The notes under the pieces: model-generated
What the model saw: the letters and a program-made list of their open reading frames with translations, nothing else
The model's database searches: none
What the model was told of the DNA's origin: nothing
DNA from: an uncultured Bdellovibrionales bacterium
GTDB lineage: Bacteria > Bdellovibrionota > Bdellovibrionia > Bdellovibrionales > Bdellovibrionaceae
DNA: 59,596 bases
Assembly (NCBI GenBank): GCA_903926205.1
Contig: CAIYID010000076.1
Span: 1 to 59,596 of the forward strand
Reading direction: 5' to 3'
Program-made: the position numbers and the translations under genes
In this document: positions 1 through 8,702 of the stretch, piece by piece
Layout of the letters: every line of letters starts with the position of its first letter
Position numbering within the stretch: position 1 is the first letter of the stretch

Positions 1-1
1 C

Positions 2-334
2 TTGATCAAGTCGGATCAAAACCCTCATTATGTCTCTGATGTGCAAACGCATTTTCCAAAGGCAAGACATGAAACTCACAAGGGCCGAAGAGGTTGCGTA
101 GTAGGCCAGGGAGAATTGAAGCGTGGTGGATTCGATCCTCTCTTTAGCTTGAATCATACTTGCGCTATGCTTCGAGCCAATATCAATCGCTTATTTCGGC
201 GAACTTGGTGCACAACAAAGCTTCAGGATCGTTTAAGTTACCACATCGCAATCTATGCATTATTCCACAATTTAGTGCTGCTTCACCCAAATAAAAATAA
301 ACGAGAGAATGCTGTCCTTATCAGAAGCTTTTAA
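2..334 (+). pseudogene. C-terminal part of a transposase-like protein, cut by the window edge
   Basis: The frame is open from the first bases and no convincing start or ribosome binding site is visible, so the gene probably begins to the left of the window. The 110 visible residues include FDPLFSLNHTCAMLRANINR and then RRTWCTTK, followed by a YHIAIYALFHN segment. This wording resembles the C-terminal end of a group of bacterial transposases, recalled from family knowledge and not searched. No terminal inverted repeat or target duplication was found between the stop and 470. It could be the tail of an intact element or a decayed remnant. Downstream, 335-469 holds nothing recognisable. Confidence 0.45.
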
Positions 335-469
335 ATTCGGCTCGTCGCTCTTGTTAATTAATAGACAGTAGCACATAGTCATCCGAATAATTTATGAAAA
401 GCTCGTAGTTTCACGGTAATATTTCAGCAAGAGCTAAGTCATCACCACGATAGGGGGCCAGTTTTAAAT

Positions 470-1285
470 TTATTGGCCGGGAAAAAGTCGAACCCGGTCT
501 TGGTGTTTTTTGGGCAAACGTTCTAATAGAATTTTTTCGGCTTCTGCAATCGAGTAGCGGCTTGATAAATGAATCAATAAAATATCTTTTGCTTTGAGCT
601 CGTCCAGAAGTAGGAGGAGCTCGTCCAAATGCGTGTGCCCCCATGTTTTAGCGTGAGCAATGTCTTTTCTTTGATCCAGATAAGTGCATTCCATTACTAG
701 CGTCTTGGCTTCTGTGGCCCAACGAGATTTATTAATAAATTCAATTTGCGTATCCCCGGTAAAACTTAAGATCGGCTCAATGTGAGTTTGGCTCACGTCT
801 TGTCCTTGATGACTCAAATTCTGAATTTCAGATTGCGAGCGGCCTTGAAAATCTGGATGTAATTTTTTACTGCGAGAAAAAAGCGTAAATCCAAAAGACT
901 CAATTCGGTGAACGGTAGAGAACGGACGAATGAAATAGCGGGGATTGATATCGATTTCGGAAGCTTCGTTGATGCTGATAAATTCGTATTGATAATCATG
1001 CTTTTCAATTTTTTCCCACTGATTCATGATTTCTGTCATGGGAAGGACGAGGCTTTCCGGCATATAAAAAATAGGAGGGGGCTCGTGGAGCAAGGCTTTC
1101 TGAGAAATCACGTAGGGGATTCCTGCGGCATGATCCATATGGCCGTGGGTGATAAAGAATTTTTTTTGTTTGAGACTGAACGGAAGTCCTTGAGCCACGT
1201 CAAAGGCGATTCCTAATTGAGGAAGCGTCAAACTGGTGTGAATTCCAGACAAGGAAAGACCGAAAAGTTCCAAGTCTCCAAGCAT
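470..1285 (-). CDS. Metallo-beta-lactamase-fold hydrolase, RNase Z-like
   Basis: Likely a zinc-dependent phosphodiesterase of the RNase Z / ElaC branch, which in other bacteria trims tRNA 3' ends. The metal-binding motif THGHMDH sits near residues 45-51. Further along are SFTGDTQIEF, the VMECTYLD segment, WGHTHLDE and LLIHLSSRYS, which supply the remaining expected Asp and His ligands. The start at 1285 is preferred because GGGAG stands eight bases before it and the family normally begins with a sequence like LELFGLSLSG. An upstream ATG at 1315 overlaps the stop of the preceding gene as ATGA but has no visible Shine-Dalgarno sequence. The overlap implies co-transcription with the gene at 1312-2616. 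Whether it really processes tRNA cannot be told from sequence alone; the fold is secure. Confidence 0.75.
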   Translation of the reverse strand: MLGDLELFGLSLSGIHTSLTLPQLGIAFDVAQGLPFSLKQKKFFITHGHMDHAAGIPYVISQKALLHEPPPIFYMPESLVLPMTEIMNQWEKIEKHDYQYEFISINEASEIDINPRYFIRPFSTVHRIESFGFTLFSRSKKLHPDFQGRSQSEIQNLSHQGQDVSQTHIEPILSFTGDTQIEFINKSRWATEAKTLVMECTYLDQRKDIAHAKTWGHTHLDELLLLLDELKAKDILLIHLSSRYSIAEAEKILLERLPKKHQDRVRLFPGQ

Positions 1286-1311
1286 GAGTTTCGCTCCCGC
1301 CTGGAGGGTTC

Positions 1312-2616
1312 TCATAAATCCGCGTAAACTTTGGCTAGAATGTCGTGGTTAATCCAGGACACCGGTGACTCTGGATGGGCGATATCATTCAACATCACTT
1401 TTCCACAGCCAGAGAAGACGACCTCACTTAAGGTGGCGGTCAGAATGTCATTATCACCATTGCTGAAAGTGTATAAATGCTGAGAGGCTTTTAACATCAA
1501 CTCAAGTTGTTCGCGACTGGAATGTTGTGGCCATTGCTCAAAAATGCAATGATCACGAATGATCGGATTGCTAAGATATTGGCTAGTAAACTGAGTCATT
1601 TCCGAAAGATTAACTTCAGGTTTTAGGAGCGTTTGGCATTTAGATAAAAGCGCCTTTGATTTTTGAGATTGACCAGCTTCTTTTTCAAGAGCGGTGAGCA
1701 AAGGATAAAGTGAAACTTCAACGCCTTGGAATATGCTGCTGGAGTTGGTCGAAATTTCCGGACAATTGTAAACTGTGCAAGTGACTCCTCGTTGATTCCA
1801 AACCTGAGAATAATTTTCTAGTTGAAGTTTTGCCCAGCCTTGAATGTAGGGTGAATAACTCTGCCACACATAATTGTGTCCCATGAGTACTTCCGTACCA
1901 TGGTAACCGTAGGCGGTGTAACCCACTTTTTGTCCACGATTTTGAATTTTTTCTCTGAGAGTTGTTGATTCTTGAACTAAAACATCAAAGGTGGCGGCGG
2001 TGACTTCGCTAAAGCTAGCAGAAACAAGTTCTCCGATCTCAGATTCCCAAAGTTTTTTGCTCGGCAGGTAGCGATCGCCAATGCCTTTCACTGTTCGATT
2101 GATCAGTGGTAAAACGATTTTAGCACGGGGAACTCCGCCGGCCATCAAGTGGGCAAAGAGGACATTGGCGTTTTCAGGAATATGAGTTTCTAACTCTTTT
2201 AAATAAAGTTGCACATTTTTACGAAAACGAGTCTGACCTTTTTTTAGGGATTGATGAAGGGATTCGCGATCCAGTTTAAAGCTTTCCCAATCGCTCAGTT
2301 TCAAGTCTTTGAGTTGATCGACAGGTGAGAGTCCGTTGTCAGCGGGCTCTAAATCAAAGCCTGCTTCCAACGGAATATTGATGAAGGGTCCGGGAATGTT
2401 GGAAGTTTCTTCTGCCGTGAGCGGTCGAAGAGAATTGTCTTTTTCTCTGCGGCCCACAGTCGTGCGAACGATGGTCATACCCCTTTTTTCCGCCTCTTCA
2501 ACAAGGCCATTGGCGTATCCGCGGTGGAACAACTCGCCAAATAATACCAAGACATCTCCCGCTTTATAGGTGGTATTTTTTTTCAAATGACGAAGGGCAT
2601 GATAATGTGCGGCCAT
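1312..2616 (-). CDS. Conserved protein, possibly FabMG-type enoyl-ACP reductase
   Basis: A 434-residue cytoplasmic protein without signal peptide. Near the N-terminus VLVLFGELFHRGYA (about residues 22-35) resembles a nucleotide-binding Rossmann start, followed by TVGRREKD. The overall wording recalls the FabMG family of enoyl-ACP reductases, first described from metagenomic clones, which reduce the last double bond in fatty-acid elongation. This is recollection of a family pattern, not a search result, so the name is tentative; a generic conserved hypothetical is the fallback. The start at 2616 is chosen over 2640 because CGGAG lies seven bases upstream. The stop overlaps an in-frame ATG (1315) of the RNase Z-like gene as ATGA, so the two are probably transcribed together. 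Confidence 0.5.
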   Translation of the reverse strand: MAAHYHALRHLKKNTTYKAGDVLVLFGELFHRGYANGLVEEAEKRGMTIVRTTVGRREKDNSLRPLTAEETSNIPGPFINIPLEAGFDLEPADNGLSPVDQLKDLKLSDWESFKLDRESLHQSLKKGQTRFRKNVQLYLKELETHIPENANVLFAHLMAGGVPRAKIVLPLINRTVKGIGDRYLPSKKLWESEIGELVSASFSEVTAATFDVLVQESTTLREKIQNRGQKVGYTAYGYHGTEVLMGHNYVWQSYSPYIQGWAKLQLENYSQVWNQRGVTCTVYNCPEISTNSSSIFQGVEVSLYPLLTALEKEAGQSQKSKALLSKCQTLLKPEVNLSEMTQFTSQYLSNPIIRDHCIFEQWPQHSSREQLELMLKASQHLYTFSNGDNDILTATLSEVVFSGCGKVMLNDIAHPESPVSWINHDILAKVYADL

Positions 2617-2723
2617 AGTTTTTCTCCGAGGAGAAACCATCTCAAATAGACAAATTTCAGGTCAAGATAAAATAGAGTACTGGCCCGTTGTTATGCGTCA
2701 GCTTGCCTCATATAGAGGCACAC

Positions 2724-2746
2724 CAAAAAGAGAGCCATGGGCTCTT
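2724..2746 (-). terminator. Rho-independent terminator after the large lipoprotein gene
   Basis: On the minus strand a six-base-pair stem AGAGCC / GGCTCT with a three-base loop is followed by CTTTTTG. It lies just past the stop of the lipoprotein gene that ends at 2762, where the barrel/lipoprotein operon should finish. The stem is short, so strength is uncertain. A second small hairpin, GCCTC-ATATA-GAGGC, lies at 2705-2719. Confidence 0.55.
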
Positions 2747-2761
2747 CAGTAGCGCCGTCAC

Positions 2762-5700
2762 CTAGCGAGGGGCAACCAATTGACCTGGATAACTGCGAAA
2801 TCCTCGATTGAAAACACTCAGTAATGGATCATGTAGCAAATGAGATTGCTGATAGTCTGAATCAAAGCTGCTAGGAACACCGAGGGTGTTTTCGACAAAA
2901 CTCATGAAGGACACAAAGTCTGCTCGTCCACGGAGAGACACAAAAAACGGACGGTTTTTGTCGGTGGCATTATCCATCGCTTGAGTGATCCATACTTTTT
3001 GATTCACGACATAATAATTTTCATCGAAAACCAAAGGGCGACCGCTTCTTTCGCCGGTGCAAATCATAAAGCCACGACTGGAAAGTTCCTGTTTCTCTGA
3101 TGTGTTAAGATTGGCACTTAACATCTGCACGCTGGTTTTTTGAAAAAGCTGATTGAGAGTAGAGGCAATTTTGCTGTTGTTGTAAAGGCCATCACTCTGC
3201 TTGTTGAAAAGTTGATTACCATTTAATTTAATCACAGCACATTTTTCATAATCTTCTGCTCGCACCTTGAGTCCAATGGTTTCAACCGTGGCAGCAATGC
3301 CGTTGTTAACATTAATAGAATTTCCCAGATTTTTTACCTTGTGCCAGCCTAAGTTTAGAAATGTGTACTTGAAACCAGTAGAGGCAGAAAGCGAGAGAAA
3401 TTTAATTGGCGCATCGACTCTCGCACCCACGCCGGCTTCACCCGCGAGAGATTGAGAATCACTTAAGCTAAAGGTATTCGACAAACTGAAACTCTGATTA
3501 ATTGTGAAATCACGAGTGTAGGCTCCCAAATCAGCCGCTTTACTCCCACGTTGGACTAGATAGCGGTACTCAATATCAAAAAATCTTCTGGGTTCATTTT
3601 TTGCGGTTGAAATACACTCATTGATCATATTTCGCTGCATACTAGAGTCTTTTATTAGCTGCGCGAATGGAGAAACTTTTTTTGATTTGAGAGGAGAAGT
3701 CAGAACTTCGCTCATCCATAAAGAGCAAAGATTATTGAGCGTGGATTCATCAAGTGTTCCAGAGATCACCCATTGGTGAAGTTTGTTCATGTCGAATTTT
3801 TTAGGGTTGGCACTTAATGACGGACCAGCTCTTAAATTGATGAGTTTTAAATTATTATTCGCAGCAAAATATTCTTTTGTGCTGATTCTTTTTGCAAAGA
3901 GGAACTGACTTTTTAGATCTTTTTTATATTGTTGAATCAAAGTTGGAATCACGGAGTTAAAGGAAGTGATTTCAAAATTGGTGCTGACATTATCCATCGT
4001 TAAATTGATCGGAGCGCGGAAAGTGGACGTCCGCATTCCTGAGAGGTGATTTTTGGGCTCGGCGCCCTTCGGTACCACCTCAATAAGAATATAATTTGTG
4101 TTACCGAGGGTTTTTAGGTTCGCCAAAGAGAGCGTCAAGGTATCATTAATGGTGGAATTACTGAGTACGCTGACTTCTTTTTCTCCGGCGGCGTAGATAA
4201 ATCCAGCAGCTTTTGCATAGTCCTTCACTGAGAGATCCACCACGGCCCAGCGCAAAGTGTAAGGTCCAACGGGAAGGTCTTGATTTTCCGCTCCTGTGGC
4301 TGAGGATAGACTTGGACGATTCAACGAAAGTTTCAAACTTAAGGTGCCGGTTTTATGAATCTGTAAATTTAAAAGTTCATCCACTGAATAATTATATTCA
4401 ACTTTGCTGAGTGAAAAATTAGTAGCTATGATTGAGGACTGTCCTTGAGCACAGTTACTATTGGCGCCATCTTGCAATCGAGCCGGAAAACGCAAATCGC
4501 GGAAGAAGGGGCCAAAGGCCTCAAAAACGTTAATTTCAACCGGAATTTTTTCATTGAGTTCCAAGTCGTCGCTTTGAATTCTAATTTCCTGCTTTTTCCA
4601 GCACTCGGCTGAATAATAATTGAAGGTAAAAGAGTCTTCAACGCTCGCGCAACCATCGACAAAAGTTTTCGGAGTCAGCGTTTTTCCTCCAACGCCTGTG
4701 ACTTTAAGGGATTGAGCGCGAATGGGAGAATTATCGAGAGCATTCGATAGGCAAAAATTGAGATAAAACTTACGTTCCTTTTCATAACTGTTTTTTGTTG
4801 AAAAGGAATAAGATCTTGCTTCAATTTGCCCAATTTGAATCGAAGATTTTTGCACACCGGAGTCATTGCTTGCGGTGGCAGCAGGATTGACGGTTGTCGG
4901 AGTGTTCGCTCCAGAAGCCGTATTTTGTTCCGTCGAGATTTGTGTTCCATTGGCCGCTAAAACAGGTGTTTCTGTTTTAGATGAAGTCAAAAAACTTTCG
5001 ATTTTAAAAACTTGACTGCCGTTGCCTTTAAATTCTCCATCATTCAATAATCGAGGCAATTGACGTGACACGATGGAACTGCACTGGCCTAATTGGTAAA
5101 TCCCATGGAATTCTTGCAAGCCTTGAGGTGCATTGTTCACCGCAACCTCAACACCCAAATAGCATTGAGACAAACTGAAACCACCTGGAATTTTCATCTC
5201 GGAAGAAATAGCGAGGACATTTGATGTTAACGATTCAACATTCAGGGCTGGCGTTTGTGAAAGGAGAGTTCGAGTGGGTGTCTTTCCAGTGCTCTGCTCA
5301 CGGATAAGAGACAATTTTACTGTGAATTTTCCTTGAGTCAGGCTCGTAAGAACATCTAGACCACCCATGTCCTTCAGAATGATTTTAGGTTCGGCTTGAA
5401 TTTCAACAGCATAGTCAGTGCCTGAAGAACTCAATTGTTTTGTGGTAAAAATAACCGCCATGGCCTGCAACCAAAGTGGTCGAGGACTTGCCTGACCACT
5501 GGTGGCGTCTAAGCCTTGGATTCTTGCTTGGGCTTGCTCTTTTGAAACAAGGCCTGATACTCGAGAATCTTTCAAAGACAAAATTTTATCTTGCCAAGGA
5601 TTAATCGCAAAAGAAATCTTGCGCGAGCCTCGTTGGTAGCCTTTGGCCGTGATGGTTCTTTGCCATTCAACGAAAGCAGGTGCGGATAAATGATTGTAAG

Positions 5701-6049
5701 AGAGATTTTCTTGCCAAACAGCGCAGCCCGCTGAGTCTGTTGTTACAGATTGTTCATTTTGACCTTGCTCGCCGGAAATCGTGAATTGATGATTGCCAAC
5801 CACTTTATTGAATTGAAGATCTTTAACACAAAATTTTGTGCTGATGGTTTTGGCGGTGGGAAGTCCAATCGAATTTTGAGAGACAACAGCAGTGAAATTG
5901 GCGTCTTGGGTATCAACTGAAAAAGTAGCACCAGCGGCATCAGAATTTCCATTTTGCGAGGGAGAGGGTAAATGACAAGCGACCAAGGCGGTGCTCAAAA
6001 AGAACAACGCGAAGTGACGCCAAATTTTTGCCAAATTAGAAATTTGCAT
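2762..6049 (-). CDS. Very large exported lipoprotein of unknown function
   Basis: A 1095-residue protein with a charged N-terminus, a hydrophobic stretch and the lipobox LVAC, giving lipidated Cys25. It is therefore predicted to sit in a membrane facing the periplasm or outside. The next residues are Ser/Asn/Ala-rich. The body reads as a series of beta-rich domains, with a Thr/Ala/Asn linker near residues 370-400. The last third includes a Ser/Leu-rich beta section (SFSLSNTFSLSDSQSLAG) and a few scattered Cys. I recognise no enzyme motif. The start at 6049 has GGAG nine bases upstream; a longer reading from 6073 would hide the signal peptide. It overlaps the end of the barrel gene by 14 bases, so the two are translationally coupled and may form one outer-membrane complex. 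Confidence 0.7.
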   Translation of the reverse strand: MQISNLAKIWRHFALFFLSTALVACHLPSPSQNGNSDAAGATFSVDTQDANFTAVVSQNSIGLPTAKTISTKFCVKDLQFNKVVGNHQFTISGEQGQNEQSVTTDSAGCAVWQENLSYNHLSAPAFVEWQRTITAKGYQRGSRKISFAINPWQDKILSLKDSRVSGLVSKEQAQARIQGLDATSGQASPRPLWLQAMAVIFTTKQLSSSGTDYAVEIQAEPKIILKDMGGLDVLTSLTQGKFTVKLSLIREQSTGKTPTRTLLSQTPALNVESLTSNVLAISSEMKIPGGFSLSQCYLGVEVAVNNAPQGLQEFHGIYQLGQCSSIVSRQLPRLLNDGEFKGNGSQVFKIESFLTSSKTETPVLAANGTQISTEQNTASGANTPTTVNPAATASNDSGVQKSSIQIGQIEARSYSFSTKNSYEKERKFYLNFCLSNALDNSPIRAQSLKVTGVGGKTLTPKTFVDGCASVEDSFTFNYYSAECWKKQEIRIQSDDLELNEKIPVEINVFEAFGPFFRDLRFPARLQDGANSNCAQGQSSIIATNFSLSKVEYNYSVDELLNLQIHKTGTLSLKLSLNRPSLSSATGAENQDLPVGPYTLRWAVVDLSVKDYAKAAGFIYAAGEKEVSVLSNSTINDTLTLSLANLKTLGNTNYILIEVVPKGAEPKNHLSGMRTSTFRAPINLTMDNVSTNFEITSFNSVIPTLIQQYKKDLKSQFLFAKRISTKEYFAANNNLKLINLRAGPSLSANPKKFDMNKLHQWVISGTLDESTLNNLCSLWMSEVLTSPLKSKKVSPFAQLIKDSSMQRNMINECISTAKNEPRRFFDIEYRYLVQRGSKAADLGAYTRDFTINQSFSLSNTFSLSDSQSLAGEAGVGARVDAPIKFLSLSASTGFKYTFLNLGWHKVKNLGNSINVNNGIAATVETIGLKVRAEDYEKCAVIKLNGNQLFNKQSDGLYNNSKIASTLNQLFQKTSVQMLSANLNTSEKQELSSRGFMICTGERSGRPLVFDENYYVVNQKVWITQAMDNATDKNRPFFVSLRGRADFVSFMSFVENTLGVPSSFDSDYQQSHLLHDPLLSVFNRGFRSYPGQLVAPR

Positions 6050-7250
6050 TTTCAGTCTCCAATCCCAATCCATACCAAGTTTCTGAAGGCTGTGAAGGAT
6101 TCAAAACGATAGGCACTCTTTGCCCATAGCTAATTTTCAATTGTACTTTTTGATTATAATAAAATTTGACTTGAGATACGTAGCCTTCGCGATTTGTATT
6201 GATGAACGAATCATTATAAACAGCCACGGTGGCATCTGACTCCATATGATAGTAATTAAAGCGTGGTTCGACTTGGAAGGACCGAGAAAAATCGTATTTA
6301 ACAAAGCCCCCCAAGTTCCAGCCTAAATTTTTTCCAGTGGGAGCTTGCGTGTTTTCAATGCCATCAGCGAAAAAGCCTAAAGCCAGTGGCCTGGTGAGAT
6401 GAAACTTCCCTTCAAAACTTGCTTCGAAACCTTGGTAGTCGTATTTAAACAAGTAATTTGAACCTGCAGAGTTCACTCCACTATTTCCTAAAAACACGCT
6501 GGAGGTGGAAAGATCACGAGACAAACCTGCAAACTGATATGCATTCACGAAGGATTTGATGGTGTAGCCAACGGAATCAGCGCCCAGTTGGAAGCCGAGC
6601 CCTGCAGAGTTCAAACTTGGGGTGGCTCCCAAGTCGGCATTATTATTTGAAATAGAACTACTGGTTGGCATCGCGCTCTCTAGAAAAACATACAGATGAT
6701 TTTTTTTCTCATCGCCGATGCGACTGACCAAGCGCGCGGCAGGGAAACTGCGTCGACTCATAAAAATGGCTTCGTGATAAATTCGTTGATCAAGAGAGCC
6801 TACCGAAAAATTGAATAAATTTGATGGTTTTAAATCTAAGGAAGCATTGCGAATCTCAATGCGACTGCCGGCTGGATCAACGGAATCTGGAGCTTGAATA
6901 TAGCCATTTTGCGCGATAATTTTCGGAGTCAAATTCATGGACATCCAAGGGCTGAAGGCCAAATCAAATTTCAGAGTCAGGCCTAATTCTATTTCATTTT
7001 TATTATTTGAAAGCTCATCCAGAGAGTGATCCGCTTTCAGACTTGTTGACCACGAGAGAGCATAATCTTTTTGTGGGGCTGTCGGTTTAAAATCGTTGAG
7101 ATTTGTGGTGTTTGAAGTTGAGCTTGAACTTCCAACTGTTTTTCCGTTAGTCGGCCAGGTCGCGGCAAATAAATCAGTAGAACCCGCAGCGAGGATCGCT
7201 GTGAAAAAAAGAAATCGACATGAATTCAGCCAATTCGAAATGTTCTTCAT
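6036..7250 (-). CDS. Outer-membrane beta-barrel, porin-like
   Basis: A 404-residue protein with a signal peptide ending near LFAA, then a Ser/Thr/Asn-rich segment, then alternating polar/aromatic beta-strands to a C-terminus ending in Phe, the usual signature of an outer-membrane barrel. Strand-like stretches include IELGLTLKFDLAF, LGWNLGGFVKYDFS and VKFYYNQKVQLKISYGQR. No known porin subfamily is recognisable. Its last 14 bases overlap the start of the large lipoprotein gene, implying coupled translation and perhaps a barrel/lipoprotein complex. The gap to the Kdo transferase gene upstream (7251-7388) presumably carries its promoter, though no convincing sigma-70 boxes were picked out. Confidence 0.7.
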   Translation of the reverse strand: MKNISNWLNSCRFLFFTAILAAGSTDLFAATWPTNGKTVGSSSSTSNTTNLNDFKPTAPQKDYALSWSTSLKADHSLDELSNNKNEIELGLTLKFDLAFSPWMSMNLTPKIIAQNGYIQAPDSVDPAGSRIEIRNASLDLKPSNLFNFSVGSLDQRIYHEAIFMSRRSFPAARLVSRIGDEKKNHLYVFLESAMPTSSSISNNNADLGATPSLNSAGLGFQLGADSVGYTIKSFVNAYQFAGLSRDLSTSSVFLGNSGVNSAGSNYLFKYDYQGFEASFEGKFHLTRPLALGFFADGIENTQAPTGKNLGWNLGGFVKYDFSRSFQVEPRFNYYHMESDATVAVYNDSFINTNREGYVSQVKFYYNQKVQLKISYGQRVPIVLNPSQPSETWYGLGLETENANF

Positions 7251-7388
7251 GCTTTGTCAAGACTCCGTTAGAGCCTATCTAGATCAAGAATCATGCTTGA
7301 TGAAACTGACTGCGGGAGTGGGTTTGCGGTTTTAACTTATTGAATTTGATCAGGTCGTCTTTTGTGGCAAAGGAAGCAACTGTCTAAC

Positions 7389-8702
7389 TTATTGACTGAG
7401 AGCCCCAATTTGGCCCAGAAGAAGCTCGGTGGCTCCTGATTTTTCGCTGATTTTTTGCCCAATTCTAAGCTTTAATTTGGGCCATATAAGTTGATTTTTT
7501 AACAGGCGTTCAAGGTGCCAACTGAGTTCTTGCTGATCTCGAATGATTGAAACAAGGGAAAAAGAATATTTATTTACGGATTCATTGGTTTTAATAAAAG
7601 AATTTTGAAAGTGTAAAGCCTCGCGATTATTGAGATGGAAGGGGCCTACGAGTGTCGGCAAACCTGCCGCCAGAGGCTCCATCACAGAGTGCACTTTGCT
7701 CTTAAAACTTCCACCGACAAACGCAAGATCTCCCCAAGTATAAACTTCCTGCAAGTGGCCGATTTGATCAATCAAGAGCACCTCGTTCGAATTCCATGTT
7801 TCACTCGAAGAATACAAAATAGATTTTACACCCAAGGATTGAAGCTTTTTTTGAATGACGTTCAAGTGAGCAGAATCCACTTCATGAGGCGCGATCACGA
7901 CCCGTCCTCCATTTTTTATAAACTCAGGAAGCACGGGCAAAAGGACTTCTTCATCCTGTGGCCAACTGCTGCCGATCACCAAAGTTGGCGGAGCAGGAAC
8001 TTCTGAAGACGCTAAATTCAAGGGTTTGATGGGGGCGGGATTTTGAATTCGCCAACGAACTTGATCGTAGCGAGTATCGCCTGAATTGTGGCAAGGAACA
8101 ATACTGCCGATTTTAGCAATTTCTTCGATGTCTTCTTCTGAGACACAATTGACAGCGGATAGTTGATTGAAAGCAAAGCGTGTGAGGGGCGATGACAGAA
8201 GACCGTTTCGACTGCTCTGAGTCGCCAAGGTGGCGGAAAAAAGCAAAGAGGAAATGCCCCTGCGACGGCACTCATAGGCGAACTCAGGCCAAACATCAGT
8301 GCGGGCAATCAAGAGAATTTCCGGGCGAAAATGATCAAGAAATTTTTTGACCAAATGTCTTTCGTCCCATGGTAAGGGCACCACCGCATCGATTCCTGGC
8401 ATGGACTTGATCAGCTTTTTTGCCGAGGGAGAATAGTAGGTGATCAAAATCATTCGCTGTGGCCAACGTTCTTTGAGCGCGCGAATAACGGGTTTGGCGT
8501 ATTCGATTTCTCCGCTGGCAGCATGGATCCAAATCGGACGTGAAGGTAATTCTGGCCAATGAAAATTTAATCTTTCTTCGATCATTACTTTTAATTTGTT
8601 TGGTAGAAGTGGGCGGGAAATTTTTAGGAAAAATACGGTCATCGGAATGAGAAAATACCGATAGAGTGCAAAAAAAATCCAGGAGGTCAGTTGTCGGCTC
8701 AT
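7389..8702 (-). CDS. waaA: 3-deoxy-D-manno-octulosonic acid (Kdo) transferase
   Basis: Transfers Kdo from CMP-Kdo to lipid A at the inner face of the cytoplasmic membrane, the first step of LPS core assembly. The 437-residue protein has an N-terminal hydrophobic anchor (YRYFLIPMTVFFLKI), then IHAASGEIEYAKP, where the Glu of the GE pair matches the catalytic base region of the family. The C-terminal GT-B half has GSSWPQDEEVLL and EPLAAGLPTLVGPFHLNN, typical of the nucleotide-sugar site. The stretch usually written ETELWPN reads ARTDVWPE here, a divergence worth noting. The start at 8702 overlaps the stop of the upstream glycosyltransferase gene as ATGA, so both form an LPS-core operon. Length agrees with the family. 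Confidence 0.85.
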   Translation of the reverse strand: MSRQLTSWIFFALYRYFLIPMTVFFLKISRPLLPNKLKVMIEERLNFHWPELPSRPIWIHAASGEIEYAKPVIRALKERWPQRMILITYYSPSAKKLIKSMPGIDAVVPLPWDERHLVKKFLDHFRPEILLIARTDVWPEFAYECRRRGISSLLFSATLATQSSRNGLLSSPLTRFAFNQLSAVNCVSEEDIEEIAKIGSIVPCHNSGDTRYDQVRWRIQNPAPIKPLNLASSEVPAPPTLVIGSSWPQDEEVLLPVLPEFIKNGGRVVIAPHEVDSAHLNVIQKKLQSLGVKSILYSSSETWNSNEVLLIDQIGHLQEVYTWGDLAFVGGSFKSKVHSVMEPLAAGLPTLVGPFHLNNREALHFQNSFIKTNESVNKYSFSLVSIIRDQQELSWHLERLLKNQLIWPKLKLRIGQKISEKSGATELLLGQIGALSQ

